Shown piece after piece: positions 38,754-49,100 of a stretch of DNA of 64,000 nt. Positions within the stretch are counted from its first letter, which is position 1. Each line of letters starts with the position of its first letter. The notes below the pieces were generated by a model, which saw nothing but the letters and a program-made list of their open reading frames with translations, was not told the origin of the DNA and did no database searches. Both the position numbers and the translations under genes were made by a program. Source of the stretch: Cenococcum geophilum 1.58 (taxonomy: Eukaryota > Ascomycota > Dothideomycetes > Gloniales > Gloniaceae); contig KV748191.1 of NCBI GenBank assembly GCA_001692895.1, positions 1,860,001-1,924,000 on the forward strand. Direction: 5' to 3'.

Positions 38754-38830
38754 TTGCCAAAAGAAAAGAAAGAAAGAAAGAAAGAAAGAAAGAAGAGAAA
38801 GAAGGTAGGAAGGAAAGGAGGAAAGAAAAA
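38754..38830. repeat. GAAA/AAAG microsatellite next to the EOS1 stop
   Basis: A purine-only run of GAAA units, then GAAG/GGAA variants, lies directly downstream of the EOS1 stop codon. In the EOS1 transcript it would be a U/C-rich stretch of the 3' UTR. Confidence 0.85.
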
Positions 38831-38832
38831 CA

Positions 38833-40292
38833 TCACAAGTCCTGCTTTTGCATACCGGTGCGGCCCAGGTCGGCAAACCATTCTCCGACCGCCTTCAGCT
38901 TCACGAACAGCGGCACGGCCACGGGGTTCTGCTCGACCTGGTCGCTCCAGGAGGGGTGGTGCAGTTGGAAGAGGATCAGGCACAGGCTGAGGTAGGTGAG
39001 GGGCGAGAAGACGCGCACAGCGGTTGTGGTTTCGCGCTTGATGTTCGTGCGGCGATGCGTGATGTGGTAGAGGATCGTGAGGGTCTGCTGGGGGTATTAG
39101 AGGGTGGTGCTGAAAGAGGTGTTGGGTGGAACGTGGATGTGTGGGGGGTTTGAGGAGATGGAGAATGAGATGGAGAGCAGCAGAGGAAGGCCTGAAAGAA
39201 GGACTGGCAGGAAAAGCCGGGAGAGGGAGTTGATTTGTTTAGAGGTGCACTAGTATCATTAGAGCGAAACGAGCTCCGCGGTCCCAGAAGCATAAACAGA
39301 AAGCGGCGGCGTAGAGAAATATGGAAATGCCCTAGAATGTGGGCATGGGTAGGAAGTAAGAGATGGAAAGGCAGTTAGTCCTTCCAAAGGAAAATCTTGC
39401 AGAAGAAGCACGAAGTTATTCTTACACTTGCAATGCAGACCCAGGCCAGGAAGAGACGGGGTGGGCTTGTGGTTGCTCCACAAAGGTTAACGAATTGGTT
39501 AGTGAGAAGCATGTTGAGTAAGTCCATTGTTGCAAGTCGAATCAACGCCGATCCAGGAGGGTAGTGTAGAAGCCTGATGACTGTGTTAGAAGAAGTAGGC
39601 TTTATGTTTATGCTGTCTGGATGAATGATGGAAGGAAGCTCTTTGCTTTGAGGGATGAAAGAGGGCAAGAAGAAGGAAAGAAAAGACCTACCATCGACTC
39701 ATGAGGCAGTCGATAAAGAAGAAGGATATGTAAGCTGATGCAACGCACTGCAAATTTTTGTAGTCAGTACCAATCTCATCAACTCTCAGACGCACAACAG
39801 CAAAGTAAATATTACCCAGAGGATTGCCAGGAATACCTCTGTAAACCAAATCCGTTGCTCAAACTTCCAGATTGAAGCAGGCATGCCGCTGGCATATAAG
39901 TCGAGCGCTTCCTTGAACATGACACATCCACAGTATATAGCCCAATACACGGCCGGAAGAACCGAAAGCCAGCGGAAAACCTGAAGCCAGATGTGCCAAT
40001 GCTTGGGGATATTCAAAATAACAGCGACTTGGGGATGTAGGGCTGAGGCTGCCCTTAGAGGCGGACTTGCCGACGAGGATGCTTCGCTTTCCAGTGGATC
40101 TTCATGCTGTCTGGGGTTTGTTGCTAACGAAAGGGTTCCTTGCCGACTGTATATTGGAGGAGTACCCAAGGGATGTTCACGAAGAGGGCTGGTGATGGGA
40201 CTGGTGATAAGAGGGGTATATGGGGGTGGAGGGGAGTGCGGACGTGGATGCGCCAGCTTCGAAATCCACGGGCATATGCTGCCACGAAGCAA
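38833..40292 (-). CDS. EOS1: EOS1-like N-glycosylation membrane protein
   Basis: Four exons on the minus strand, 40292-39816, 39747-39692, 39573-39426 and 39084-38833, give about 310 residues. Splice phases agree at every junction. After a Pro/Ser-rich N-terminus of about 95 residues comes the conserved core: WLQVFRWLSVLPAVYW, EVFLAILW, ASAYISFFFIDCLMSRW, LLHYPPGSALIRL and TLTILYHITHRR. Four membrane segments are visible and match the fungal Eos1 family. Yeast Eos1 is an ER protein needed for normal N-glycosylation and oxidative stress tolerance; the exact reaction is unknown. The start codon is the least certain part because the N-terminus is not conserved. It is divergent from mL45. Confidence 0.85.
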
Positions 40293-40866
40293 CGGACTAA
40301 ATGGATGTTGTGAGGGGGGTCCAGGGGGGTGGAGTTAGGAGATCAAGGGCTTGCAGTTGGTAGTGCGGTGGAGACGTGTCGACGCAAGACCATATCGAAC
40401 TTCCATGGAGTCGCAATAGAGTGCAGAAAGGCAAAAGGCAGAGCAAAAAATGGAAGAATCCAAGCCTGAGTGAAGCTACCTAGCTTTTGCGCGAAGCATA
40501 ACCGCGAGCGACGCCGTGAGAAGACAGAATTTTGCAAATCAGGCGTAATAGGACAGTAGGCCAAGGCGGAGACGGGCAAGGAGCTGCACGTCAAAGCGTT
40601 ACCCCAGATTTTGTCTAACCGATAGAGACCAGTGTGGCGCCAGGGCCTGGGAGGTTGTAGAAGGGAGTATCGAGGACTTCTATGACGATTTGGAAATCTG
40701 ATAAAGGACAGCATCTAATTAACACTTGGAGAATAGACTTTATTTTTCTTTTCTTGGAAGAACAGGTTGGCTGAACCGCCATCACGTGATCTCGAGAAAC
40801 CCTTCTGTCCTCCACCAGAAACTTATATCTCTCTCCAAACAAGTTGCGACCACCACCACCGCCGCA
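40293..40866. promoter_or_regulatory. Shared upstream region of EOS1 and mL45 with an E-box palindrome
   Basis: This 574-bp divergent intergenic region contains the 10-bp palindrome ATCACGTGAT at 40781-40790, 77 bp before the mL45 ATG. Its CACGTG core is the binding site of bHLH factors such as Cbf1. Regulation is inferred from the site alone. Confidence 0.4.
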
Positions 40867-42222
40867 ATGCATCCGCCCCTACCACGCCGAATACCTCGAC
40901 CCTACCGTCCACAATGTCTCTTCCTCCACCCCTCACGTCAATTCTCCTCAACCCCGCGCGTCGAGGCCCTACCGCCGAACAGCTTAACGAAAGCGCAGAG
41001 ACCGCCGACGCAGAAATTCCTGTCCCCGAAGACTTTGATGGCCCAACAGGCAGCTAAACTGGATCAATTCCCTACCGATGTAGGACTTTTGCCTGGTAGA
41101 ACCACCCTTTCCTGCATAAGTTGTGGCGCAATTGAAACGGGTAGGTGGATTGGATAGTTAATTCGGTTCTGGGCGTATAGGAACATTTATTCGACCAACC
41201 GGCGTGAATATACCTTCCATATTCAGTTCACCTAAAGATCGGTTAACTCTGGAGTTGAGATGGGCAAAAACACGGGTGACGGATATTGCTGGGTATGCCC
41301 TCTAGATTCGGACATGCAACCGGCTGCCCTGGATGGAACACAGCGGATTGATGCTGACACCATTCCAGCCAGCTATACTACAAATTCTTTATGAGGAAAG
41401 GAAAGCCACGTCCACGGCTCGACCGCAAGAAGCTCATCCCGCTAGCCAAAGACCTGCACCAGCAGATCTACAAAGCCTTCGCAGCGTACGCCCCTCCTCC
41501 CTCCTCCCCGCCCCCTCCCTAAGCCCCCTTTTCCAACCATCCCTACCACCCCACCCCAGCTAACCTCTCCCCCCAGCCGCGACACCCATGCCCTCACAAC
41601 CCTCTGCGGCTCCGGCCTCCTCTCCACCTTCCGCGCCCGCCTCTCGCACCGCCCCCCCAGCACCTCCGTAACCTGGACCCTGTCCCGCTATCTCTCGCGC
41701 CCGCGCCTCGTCTCACACCGCACGGCGCCGCTCCCCTTCCCCGGCTTCCCCGAAACCGCCCTGCGCCAAGCCATCGTCAAGATCCGCTCCGTGCAAATCC
41801 TGACTACCCGCTCCGACGCCCAGGCCCGGAAGGTCCTGGCCGAGAAGCTGGCGGCGGCGGAGGAGGACGAAGAAAGAGAGGGGAAGGGGACCGGGGGGGC
41901 GCAGAAACTCAGCCCCGAGCTGCGGCAGCTGCGACAGGATCAGGCGCGCGCGCGGGTGGCGCCGCATGTGGTGTCGGCGCTTGGTGCGTCGCGGGTGGCG
42001 GCGGCGACGACGACGGCGGAGGGCGAGCTGGAGGGCGGCACGACGGTTGAGCGCGAGGTTACCGAGTTTGTGGTTTTGCAGCGCTTGATGGTGAAGGGAG
42101 TTGAGGGGCCTTGGATGGTGTGGGGGTTTGGGGAAGAGACGACGCTGGAGGGGATGCGGGAGGAGGATAAGCGCGTCAAGGCTATGCAGGAGTTTGAGGC
42201 GGCGCAGAATGCTGGGGTTTGA
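40867..42222 (+). CDS. MRPL45: Mitochondrial large ribosomal subunit protein mL45
   Basis: Four exons, 40867-41095, 41181-41292, 41369-41485 and 41577-42222, give 367 residues with consistent phases. The N-terminus is rich in Arg/Pro and hydroxylated residues with QFSSTPR near residue 30, a typical mitochondrial presequence. The core LPGTFIRPTGVNIPSIFSSPKDRL, split by the first intron, then LELRWAKTRVTDIAG and RLDRKKLIPLAKDLHQQIYKAF match the mL45/Tim44-like fold. The C-terminus holds EFVVLQRLMVKG and PWMVWGFGEETTLE. Family role: sits near the exit tunnel and tethers the mitoribosome to the inner membrane. An Ala/Glu-rich insert lies near residues 245-320. GC is high in the last exon. Confidence 0.8.
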
Positions 42223-42894
42223 GGTGTGGAGCGGAGTACGGGAGGAGGGGGGTTAGGGTAGAGTAGGGGATTTGTACCATATTGTTTGGTGAGTGGAGGG
42301 GTTGTGGGATGTACTATATACTGCATAGCTGGAAAGACGCCTGTAGAAAAGCTAGGATATATTGTGGCAAGATCACTTCTGGAGGGTAGTTGAGATGTCC
42401 AGACTAAGTTTGACTAGCTTTATAATGTAAAGCTGTCTTGTGTACGGAAGCTCGACTCATCATCACATTGAAAGTCGCCATTACTCGACGAAAGTTTGGT
42501 AAAAATCAAATAAAGTTCATTCTGCCAGCTAACGATTTTTCTAAGAATGATCGGCACAGCGTCCAAGGTAGCTGTAACCAAGCTCGAAGCAAAGCAAAGC
42601 AGAGAAAAAAGAACTAGCACGCTCAACCGGAGGGAAAACGACCGTCATGAATTCCTCAACAGCTCATATTCCACTGCAAAGTACGGAGCAACCAAAGCAA
42701 AAGAACTACAAAGGGAAGTATCGTCTAGCCATTGTAGTCCTCTATGAAGGAAAAAGGGTATCATCTAACACTCGCCCCATTGTATGCCCTGTCACTTAAC
42801 CCGGCCACCGTGGTGGGGAGAGAAAAGAGACTTGTCTGTGAGTGGCTTAGCCCGCGGCCGGTGGTGGCGGGCGGGGCGTGGTGGATGATAGGGC
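42223..42894. other. Convergent intergenic region mL45/eIF1
   Basis: This holds the 3' flanks of two converging genes. I see no further gene or repeat. Confidence 0.5.
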
Positions 42895-43614
42895 TTAGAA
42901 GCCGTGAACCTGGTTCCAGGTTAGCGTACGTCATGACGCCCAGAGCTCCGCGACGCGAGAAAATCGGGGAGAATTCAGTTGTAGGACTCACCTTAATGGT
43001 CTTAGGATCCAGCTCCAGCCCTTCCTTCTTATCAGTCAAGAATTCCTGCACATCCTTGCGCTGGTCGCCTTGGAGCTGGATCACCTCGCCCATCTCCGTG
43101 TCGTTGACGATGGTGCCATTGCAGGCGAATTTCTTCTTGATTACTTTGAGAATCTTCTTCTGATCGAACTTTTTGGGCAAGCCTTGCACCGTGGTCAGGG
43201 TCTTGCGACCATTGCGTTCTGTGGTGACACAAGTGGTTAGCGATCGGCGGCCTCCGACGGTTGCGGTAAGGGTAGTGTGATGGGCTAGGCAGCGGAGAAG
43301 AGAAGATACGTACGCTGGATACGGATGTGTATGTAGTTCTGAGACTGCTTGGTTTCGCCAGTGTCTTCGTCGGCCTCGGCGAACGGGTCTGTAGCAAGGC
43401 TGAATGTTAGCAGAGGAGTTTCAACGACAGAAAGCACGGGAAGGCGGGAAAAGCGCGCGCTGAGAGTCGCATCCTCTCTCGCATACAGCTGAAGATGTGC
43501 AGTGGGTGCAGCTGTGTGCGTGATGAGGGCGCAGGCAGGCGCACGATGCCAGTAAGCAAAGGCTCAGAGGAGCGATAACAACTCACCGAAAGTCTTGAGA
43601 TTTTCGATGGACAT
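42895..43614 (-). CDS. SUI1: Translation initiation factor eIF1 (SUI1)
   Basis: Four exons on the minus strand, 43614-43587, 43388-43314, 43218-42992 and 42909-42895, give 114 residues, the normal size. The product starts MSIENLKTFDPFAEADEDTG, continues with NYIHIRIQQRNGRKTLTTVQG, and has the SUI1 core KKILKVIKKKFACNGT, VIQLQGDQR and VQEFL. The last exon is only 15 nt and encodes VHGF plus stop, which matches the conserved eIF1 C-terminus and justifies the splice. Role: binds the 40S subunit near the P site and enforces AUG selection during scanning. The first exon is also short (28 nt). Confidence 0.97.
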
Positions 43615-44470
43615 AAACTCGCTGTGTGCCCAAACGACCTTTGGTAAGTTTCTGTTGGGAAGGGAGAGGGATGCGATCGATGTGCCGCTAAGAATGAGTT
43701 GTGGTAGTATGGTAGAGAGCTGATGTTGTTGTCTTGATGGCTGGGTTCGAAGGAGGGGCTGGTTTTGAAGTTGGAGAGGCGACGGGTCAGTGCGACGAAA
43801 GGAAGTTGCCACACCCAATGACTTTTGCCGTTCCTTATCCGCCCGTTGATTCGACGTAAAGCTGCGCGCGTTTTTCTTGAAATGCGGTGTGACTTGATCG
43901 TCGATGGCAGCATGCCTTTTCTATCCAGCTTCTAGAAATCTCACTCGGCGAAGGCGTGGTAGGTGCATTACAATGCATTACAACCACTCCCATAGGCTGG
44001 TCAGGCTGGACTTTTCAATACATGCTTCTCAACATCCCCCTTAAAACTCGTGGGGTACTGCAAGATATCGACCTAAAGTTGTGATCTACAACCTTAGCAC
44101 CGACAGTACTTGCATAGTTTGTACGCTCTGACAATCTCAATTACGAATTTATGATTCAAAACCCCTCCAACTCCTGACAGAACGTAACCGGGGATTTCCA
44201 GGACCCCTGGATAACTAGTGAAACGTAGGCAATCACCAATGTACGTAAGGATAGAGTCAATCATGAAGGACGGATACTTTAGGCGATAGAAGTTTGATTT
44301 TGAATATCTTCTTTTGACCCTATCCGATCCGCATTCGTGGGAATAGCAGAATATTACACCCTCTGGATAATCTTACAGAGAATAAACACAGGACCGCCAA
44401 CGCATGCTAATTTTTCAGAAGAGAATAACTAGTGAGAACTACTAAAATCCTGAGTAAGCAAAACTGGAGA
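43615..44470. other. Intergenic region upstream of eIF1
   Basis: This contains the eIF1 promoter and the 3' flank of the next minus-strand gene. Frames within 43615-43913 are short and unrecognised. An imperfect repeat GCATTACAATGCATTACAA lies near 43965-43984. Confidence 0.5.
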
Positions 44471-45037
44471 TTAGGGAGGAGGAACAGCTGCGGGAGCTTC
44501 GGTGCCTGCACCGACTCCAGCCTGATTCGCTGGGGGCGGTAGAAACATAGGCAGATATGCCTATAAGCAGACTTTAGATGACACATCCTGAACCACGCAC
44601 GCCTTCTGACTGCTTGGCGATGGAGGGACTTACCACCATGAGCGACATGACTGGTCCATATCAGTTAGATGTGTCAATACTGGAGAGGAGAGGCACAACT
44701 CACAGGCCATGCCAACAGAGAAATAACTAGGAGTGGTCGCAGTGCGTTTCTGCTCCGGAGTTTCGGCCAACCAAGATTGTAAGGCGAAAACGACGGCAGT
44801 CCTGGAATTGTTGATCAGTATCTTGTTCAGATAAACAGGGCTGTCCGCGTTTACCAGCCAATCATCCTAGTCGTAGGAGCATCACGTTAGATTGCAAGGC
44901 AATATACAATGTCTTCCGCGGTTAATGGATGCCTTACTTGTTCCGGGTGAATATCTGGAACATACTTAGCTCAGCAACTAGGAATATAAAAAAAGGGCGT
45001 TTTAACTCACAGTAGCCATGGGCAGAGTGCTGGCCAT
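44471..45037 (-). CDS. Small membrane protein, Asterix/UPF0139-like
   Basis: Five small exons on the minus strand, 45037-45011, 44964-44938, 44866-44704, 44650-44634 (17 nt) and 44560-44471, give 107 residues with agreeing phases. The product begins MASTLPMATYVPDIHPEQDD, has LINNSRTAVVFALQSWLAE followed by TPEQKRTATTPSYFSVGMA and FMSLMVAYLPMFLPP, and ends in an Ala/Pro tail. The pattern of a helix, a charged SED/EQK-like turn, and a second helix ending in YLP resembles the Asterix (WDR83OS, UPF0139) subunit of the ER PAT chaperone complex, which helps insert multi-pass membrane proteins. The similarity is judged by eye. The gene is too fragmented to show as a long frame. Confidence 0.5.
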
Positions 45038-46113
45038 GGTACCTGCGCCATGTGTGAGCCTTCTAGGCATAAGTCTCACCCACTACAGTCATCGTACTAG
45101 TCATATCGCCATCAGATTTGTCCTTGGCCGGTTCCACATGGGGAACAACTGTTTGCAGCGCTGTCAGCAAGGCACGTGACGTGGACGAATGGGAGGCAGA
45201 AGGAGAGGTGGCCAAACGTACTGAGGTCTAGCCTCCGCATGTCCTTCTTCGACGCCATGAGTGCTACCGCGATCGGAATACGGCGAGATTGCAGGATGAC
45301 AACGGGGAGCGGCAATGATCGGAAAGGTATGGGGTGATGGGTTTTGTTCGGATGGCTCCGAGGAGGTTAAAGTGGAGGTTTGGGAAATGTCCCTCCGAAG
45401 CGAGCACAGGCTGGATTCGTGTTAACGTTAGGGCCCGCCGCCACTTTGCATGGATCGAGCCGTGCGAGCCCAGTGCCCTGGGCGGCACGCGGGAGGCATT
45501 GATTGCAAGCCTGCGAGAAGACGTCCCTCTTCCCCCCGACTGCTGCAAGGCTTTTTGGCCTCCCAGCGGCTCAAGAACCTTTTGCAAACAAGTCTCAGGC
45601 TCAGGATATCCAAAGCCTCGCAATATATAGAATAACCCCCTCCGGGAAAGCATCATATTTGATAGTGCTCACTACCAAGCGTGCCTAGCTCGATGACGGT
45701 AATATGGAATTGATTTGATGCCGTGCCCGGGCTTTTATCTCTCTCGGCGGCCTTCCATCCCAGCTGGCCCTTTCGGAGCTCGAGCACGCAAGCCCGCCAT
45801 CACAATCCTCGCTGCCACACCCACCCTACGGGCTGTCACGGCTGGTCGCCGCAGTGCCCTTCCCCGGATCCATTCGTAACTTACTCTTGTACGCACTGCA
45901 GCAAAGCACTCCTACTCTTCCACCTTGCAGCGGATTCATTACGTGACGCTTCCAGTATTGTACCACCTACTTACCTCGCCCATTCGGATACTAATCACCC
46001 TTACAGATGCGCCCTCCGTCTTGCGCTCAACACTATTCGTCCGCCCGCAACCCTAATATCGCCGTGTCCACCTCGTCTTCATCTAAGCTGACAATGTATG
46101 CGCTCTCGGTGCG
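45038..46113. other. Divergent region between the Asterix-like gene and MED12
   Basis: About 1.1 kb. A minus-strand frame near 45428-45620 reads LDILSLRLVCKRF, which resembles an F-box core, but no surrounding gene structure supports it. The rest should hold the MED12 promoter and 5' UTR. Confidence 0.4.
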
Positions 46114-49100
46114 ATGACTTCTCGTCCTGCTCCGGGGATACAAGAGTCTCTCCAGCGCGCCGGGAGTGGAGGCCCCCAACGACCCCAAAACCGAAGGCGT
46201 CCCTCCACCCAACTCAATCCCGCCAGCAATGCGCGCCACGACGTTATTGACCTGACTTTTGATGGCGAGAAGCGCTCTGCGGAGGATGCACCACAAAAAA
46301 TCCGGCCTCTGGGATCGATTCAGGGAGTTGCGAAACCCAAACCAAGTCCTCTGGAAAACATACAGACGGGACAGAATGAACAGGCCAGACCGCCTCCTCG
46401 AGGGAAGCCGCAGTTGTTCTTCAGCACGGGGAATAATAATGCGGCGGAGAACTTGGGGATGCCTCCACACTTGTCCCATGGACACTTAATACAGTCGCCG
46501 AGTACCAACGTGCCTATGCCCCCCAGGCCAGGCTCTACTTTACACGATGAGATACTACAACAGCACAGACGCATCATGCCTGGCGGAAGTGGAGTCAAGA
46601 AAGATACAACTTCAAAATTCGCAGGATTCGACCCGCCATCTGCCGCTATTCTCTTTCCCCACGGAAGTATGGGTTTCATGCCCCGATTCTTCTGCATAAG
46701 CTAACTACGTGATACAGAAACCGCCGACTTCTTCCCCTGGAATGGCAATCACCCTGAAGACACCCTTTCAGACGCTTTGGTGAAGGCAGGTGTAGGCAAT
46801 AAGCCACAAGTTCCAAACGAGACAAACACCGCCCGACCTTCACTATGGTCAAACCTCAAGAACAAATCTGGCCTTCAAACCCTCTCGACTCTCTTTGTCG
46901 CCGTCCTTGAAAAGCGACAATCATGTGGACGGCTCACTGCTCCGTCTACCTTCAAACCACCTCCGAGGGTAACCTTAACAGATACAAAGCGAGAAGGGTG
47001 GCTTCGTGATCTTGCCAATCCGGCAATAGCTTTACGGAGGCTTAGTCGGACCATCCCCCACGGAATTCGGGGAAAGCTTTTATTGGAACAGTGCTTAAGC
47101 AAGAACATTCCGACTGCTAGAGCTGTATGGCTTGCAAAATGCGTTGGTTCCAATGAAATGCGGGCATTCAAGCGAAAAGGTGCCAACGGTACAGTCGGAA
47201 TAGGTGGTGAACTCAAGTGGATTAGGGAATGGACCGTCTTCGTGGAACAATTTGTGGAGAGTACCATATCTGCTTGTGGACAGCAAGACTGGAAAACAAG
47301 GATGGATTATGCGTGCGTACAGTGTTGTCCTTTGATTTTCGTGGCTTCCTCTAACTTGTTTGTAGCATTCGACTCTCTTCACACCTTTATTCCGACCACC
47401 TTCTTGACCAAGACCATTATCTTGATTGGTTACTCACATCGCTCGACGCGAGTTCATTGGAGCGCTTGCCTATCTGGCTACTTCTTGTCCAAATATACTG
47501 GCAGGATCTCATTGCTTCTCGGCGTCGTGGCCGGCGTTTAGCGGAGGGACTACTTACTCATGCTAACACTGTAGGTTTTTATACCGAAAATTATATATCC
47601 ATTTGCTGATTAATTCTCTTTGTAGCTGAACTCGGATGGCGACGATGACACAAACAAGGCCATCTTCACCCACCTCGAGAAACTCATCACGAATTTGGTG
47701 ATATCTCGCCCCGCTTGTCTGCTGCTGCCCAGAACTTGGGACAGCCAAAAAGAGGTTTTGCAAGTTCTCGCTAGCAAACAGCCAAACTCAGAATTCAATA
47801 AAGCAATTCGAAACATTGACCGTCGAAATCGACGTCTTGCTGATGGCTCTCAAAAATCTGGTCCCACTGTCAAATCTCCCAAGAAGGAGGTTGTGTCGCT
47901 TTTGGACTCACTTGAACACAACACCAACATCAACGTCGAGAAAGTCTCCACTGATTGTACTCGACTATTACCCGATTCGCAAGACCTTATTTCGACGGTG
48001 CTGCAATGGGGTTCCTCGATATACCGCGAAGGAGCGCACAGAATATATCTGGTCACCCGCTTAATCCGGAAGTGGAACTCGATGGGCATCGATACAGATA
48101 GTGGCATTCTTTCCTTCCTCACTCCAGCGCAACCAAATAAAAGCACTGAGCCGCAAAACGTCTTTCGGATCGTTGCAGAACTAACCCGCTCAAAGCACTT
48201 CTCTGTTGGTCGCTATCTGCAGTGGCTAATCGCAACTGGCTCCCTAAGCCGCAACAAGGACTTCTCACAGGTAAGCATGTACCGCCCACTCATCTGCATT
48301 CATTAAACTGACTCTTGAAAGAACGCCGCTTGCCATTTTCGGCTGATTGCTGAATTACCCCTTAACGACTTATCGGATCACGTGCTCAATTTGAGGCATA
48401 CTCTTCTACAGGGCATAGGATTTCCCATTGAATCTGAGGAACAAATTCTCGATGATGCTCAAGACTTTGTCATACATCAAATTCCTACCCTTTTCGAGTC
48501 GACTAAAATGGTTGCAGAAGCACCTGAGATTGAACTCTCCGAGTTGAGCACAACTATCAAGCTTGATCTGGGACGCTGGATGAGGCAGCAAGTTGCCTCT
48601 AAGACTGAAATCATGGAACTGTAAGCACATATATGATGAACTTCTTAAATGCAAGTTAACATGCTGTATAGAGTGCCGATGAAAGGCCAACCCATCGAAA
48701 CTCCAACTCCTGTGTCGACCATCACATCATCAGAATTCTATATGATTCGAGAGTTCATGGAACAACTCGGAGACTATTCGATTCTTGCAGATATCCTTGG
48801 AATAGTTACCAGCTCTTCTGACTATGCTGTTCTCTCGGGTGCCGCTGATACCCTCAACTATCATGTCAAGACTTTCGCCGCTATTGGCGCTTTCAAGCCA
48901 CTTTTCCAACGTCTTGTCGGAAGATACACTACTCTCAGGATGCAGAGGCCTCCAGAAAGAGAGCACTCGCTTGCGCTCGCCGATCTTGCCCGCACAGCAG
49001 GGGCTGATATTCAACTTATGCAACTCTTGGCGTTTGACTTGACCAGATGCGAGCAAAAGGCTTCTATCGCTGCTTGCTCCCCGGCATCCGACAATATGAC

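Noticed and set aside
38408-38995. 195-codon plus-strand frame
   Set aside because: Half of it is the GAAA microsatellite and the rest is antisense to the last EOS1 exon.
45428-45620. F-box-like stretch LDILSLRLVCKRF on the minus strand
   Set aside because: It is only a short match, no upstream LPxE part or exon structure is found, and it may be chance.
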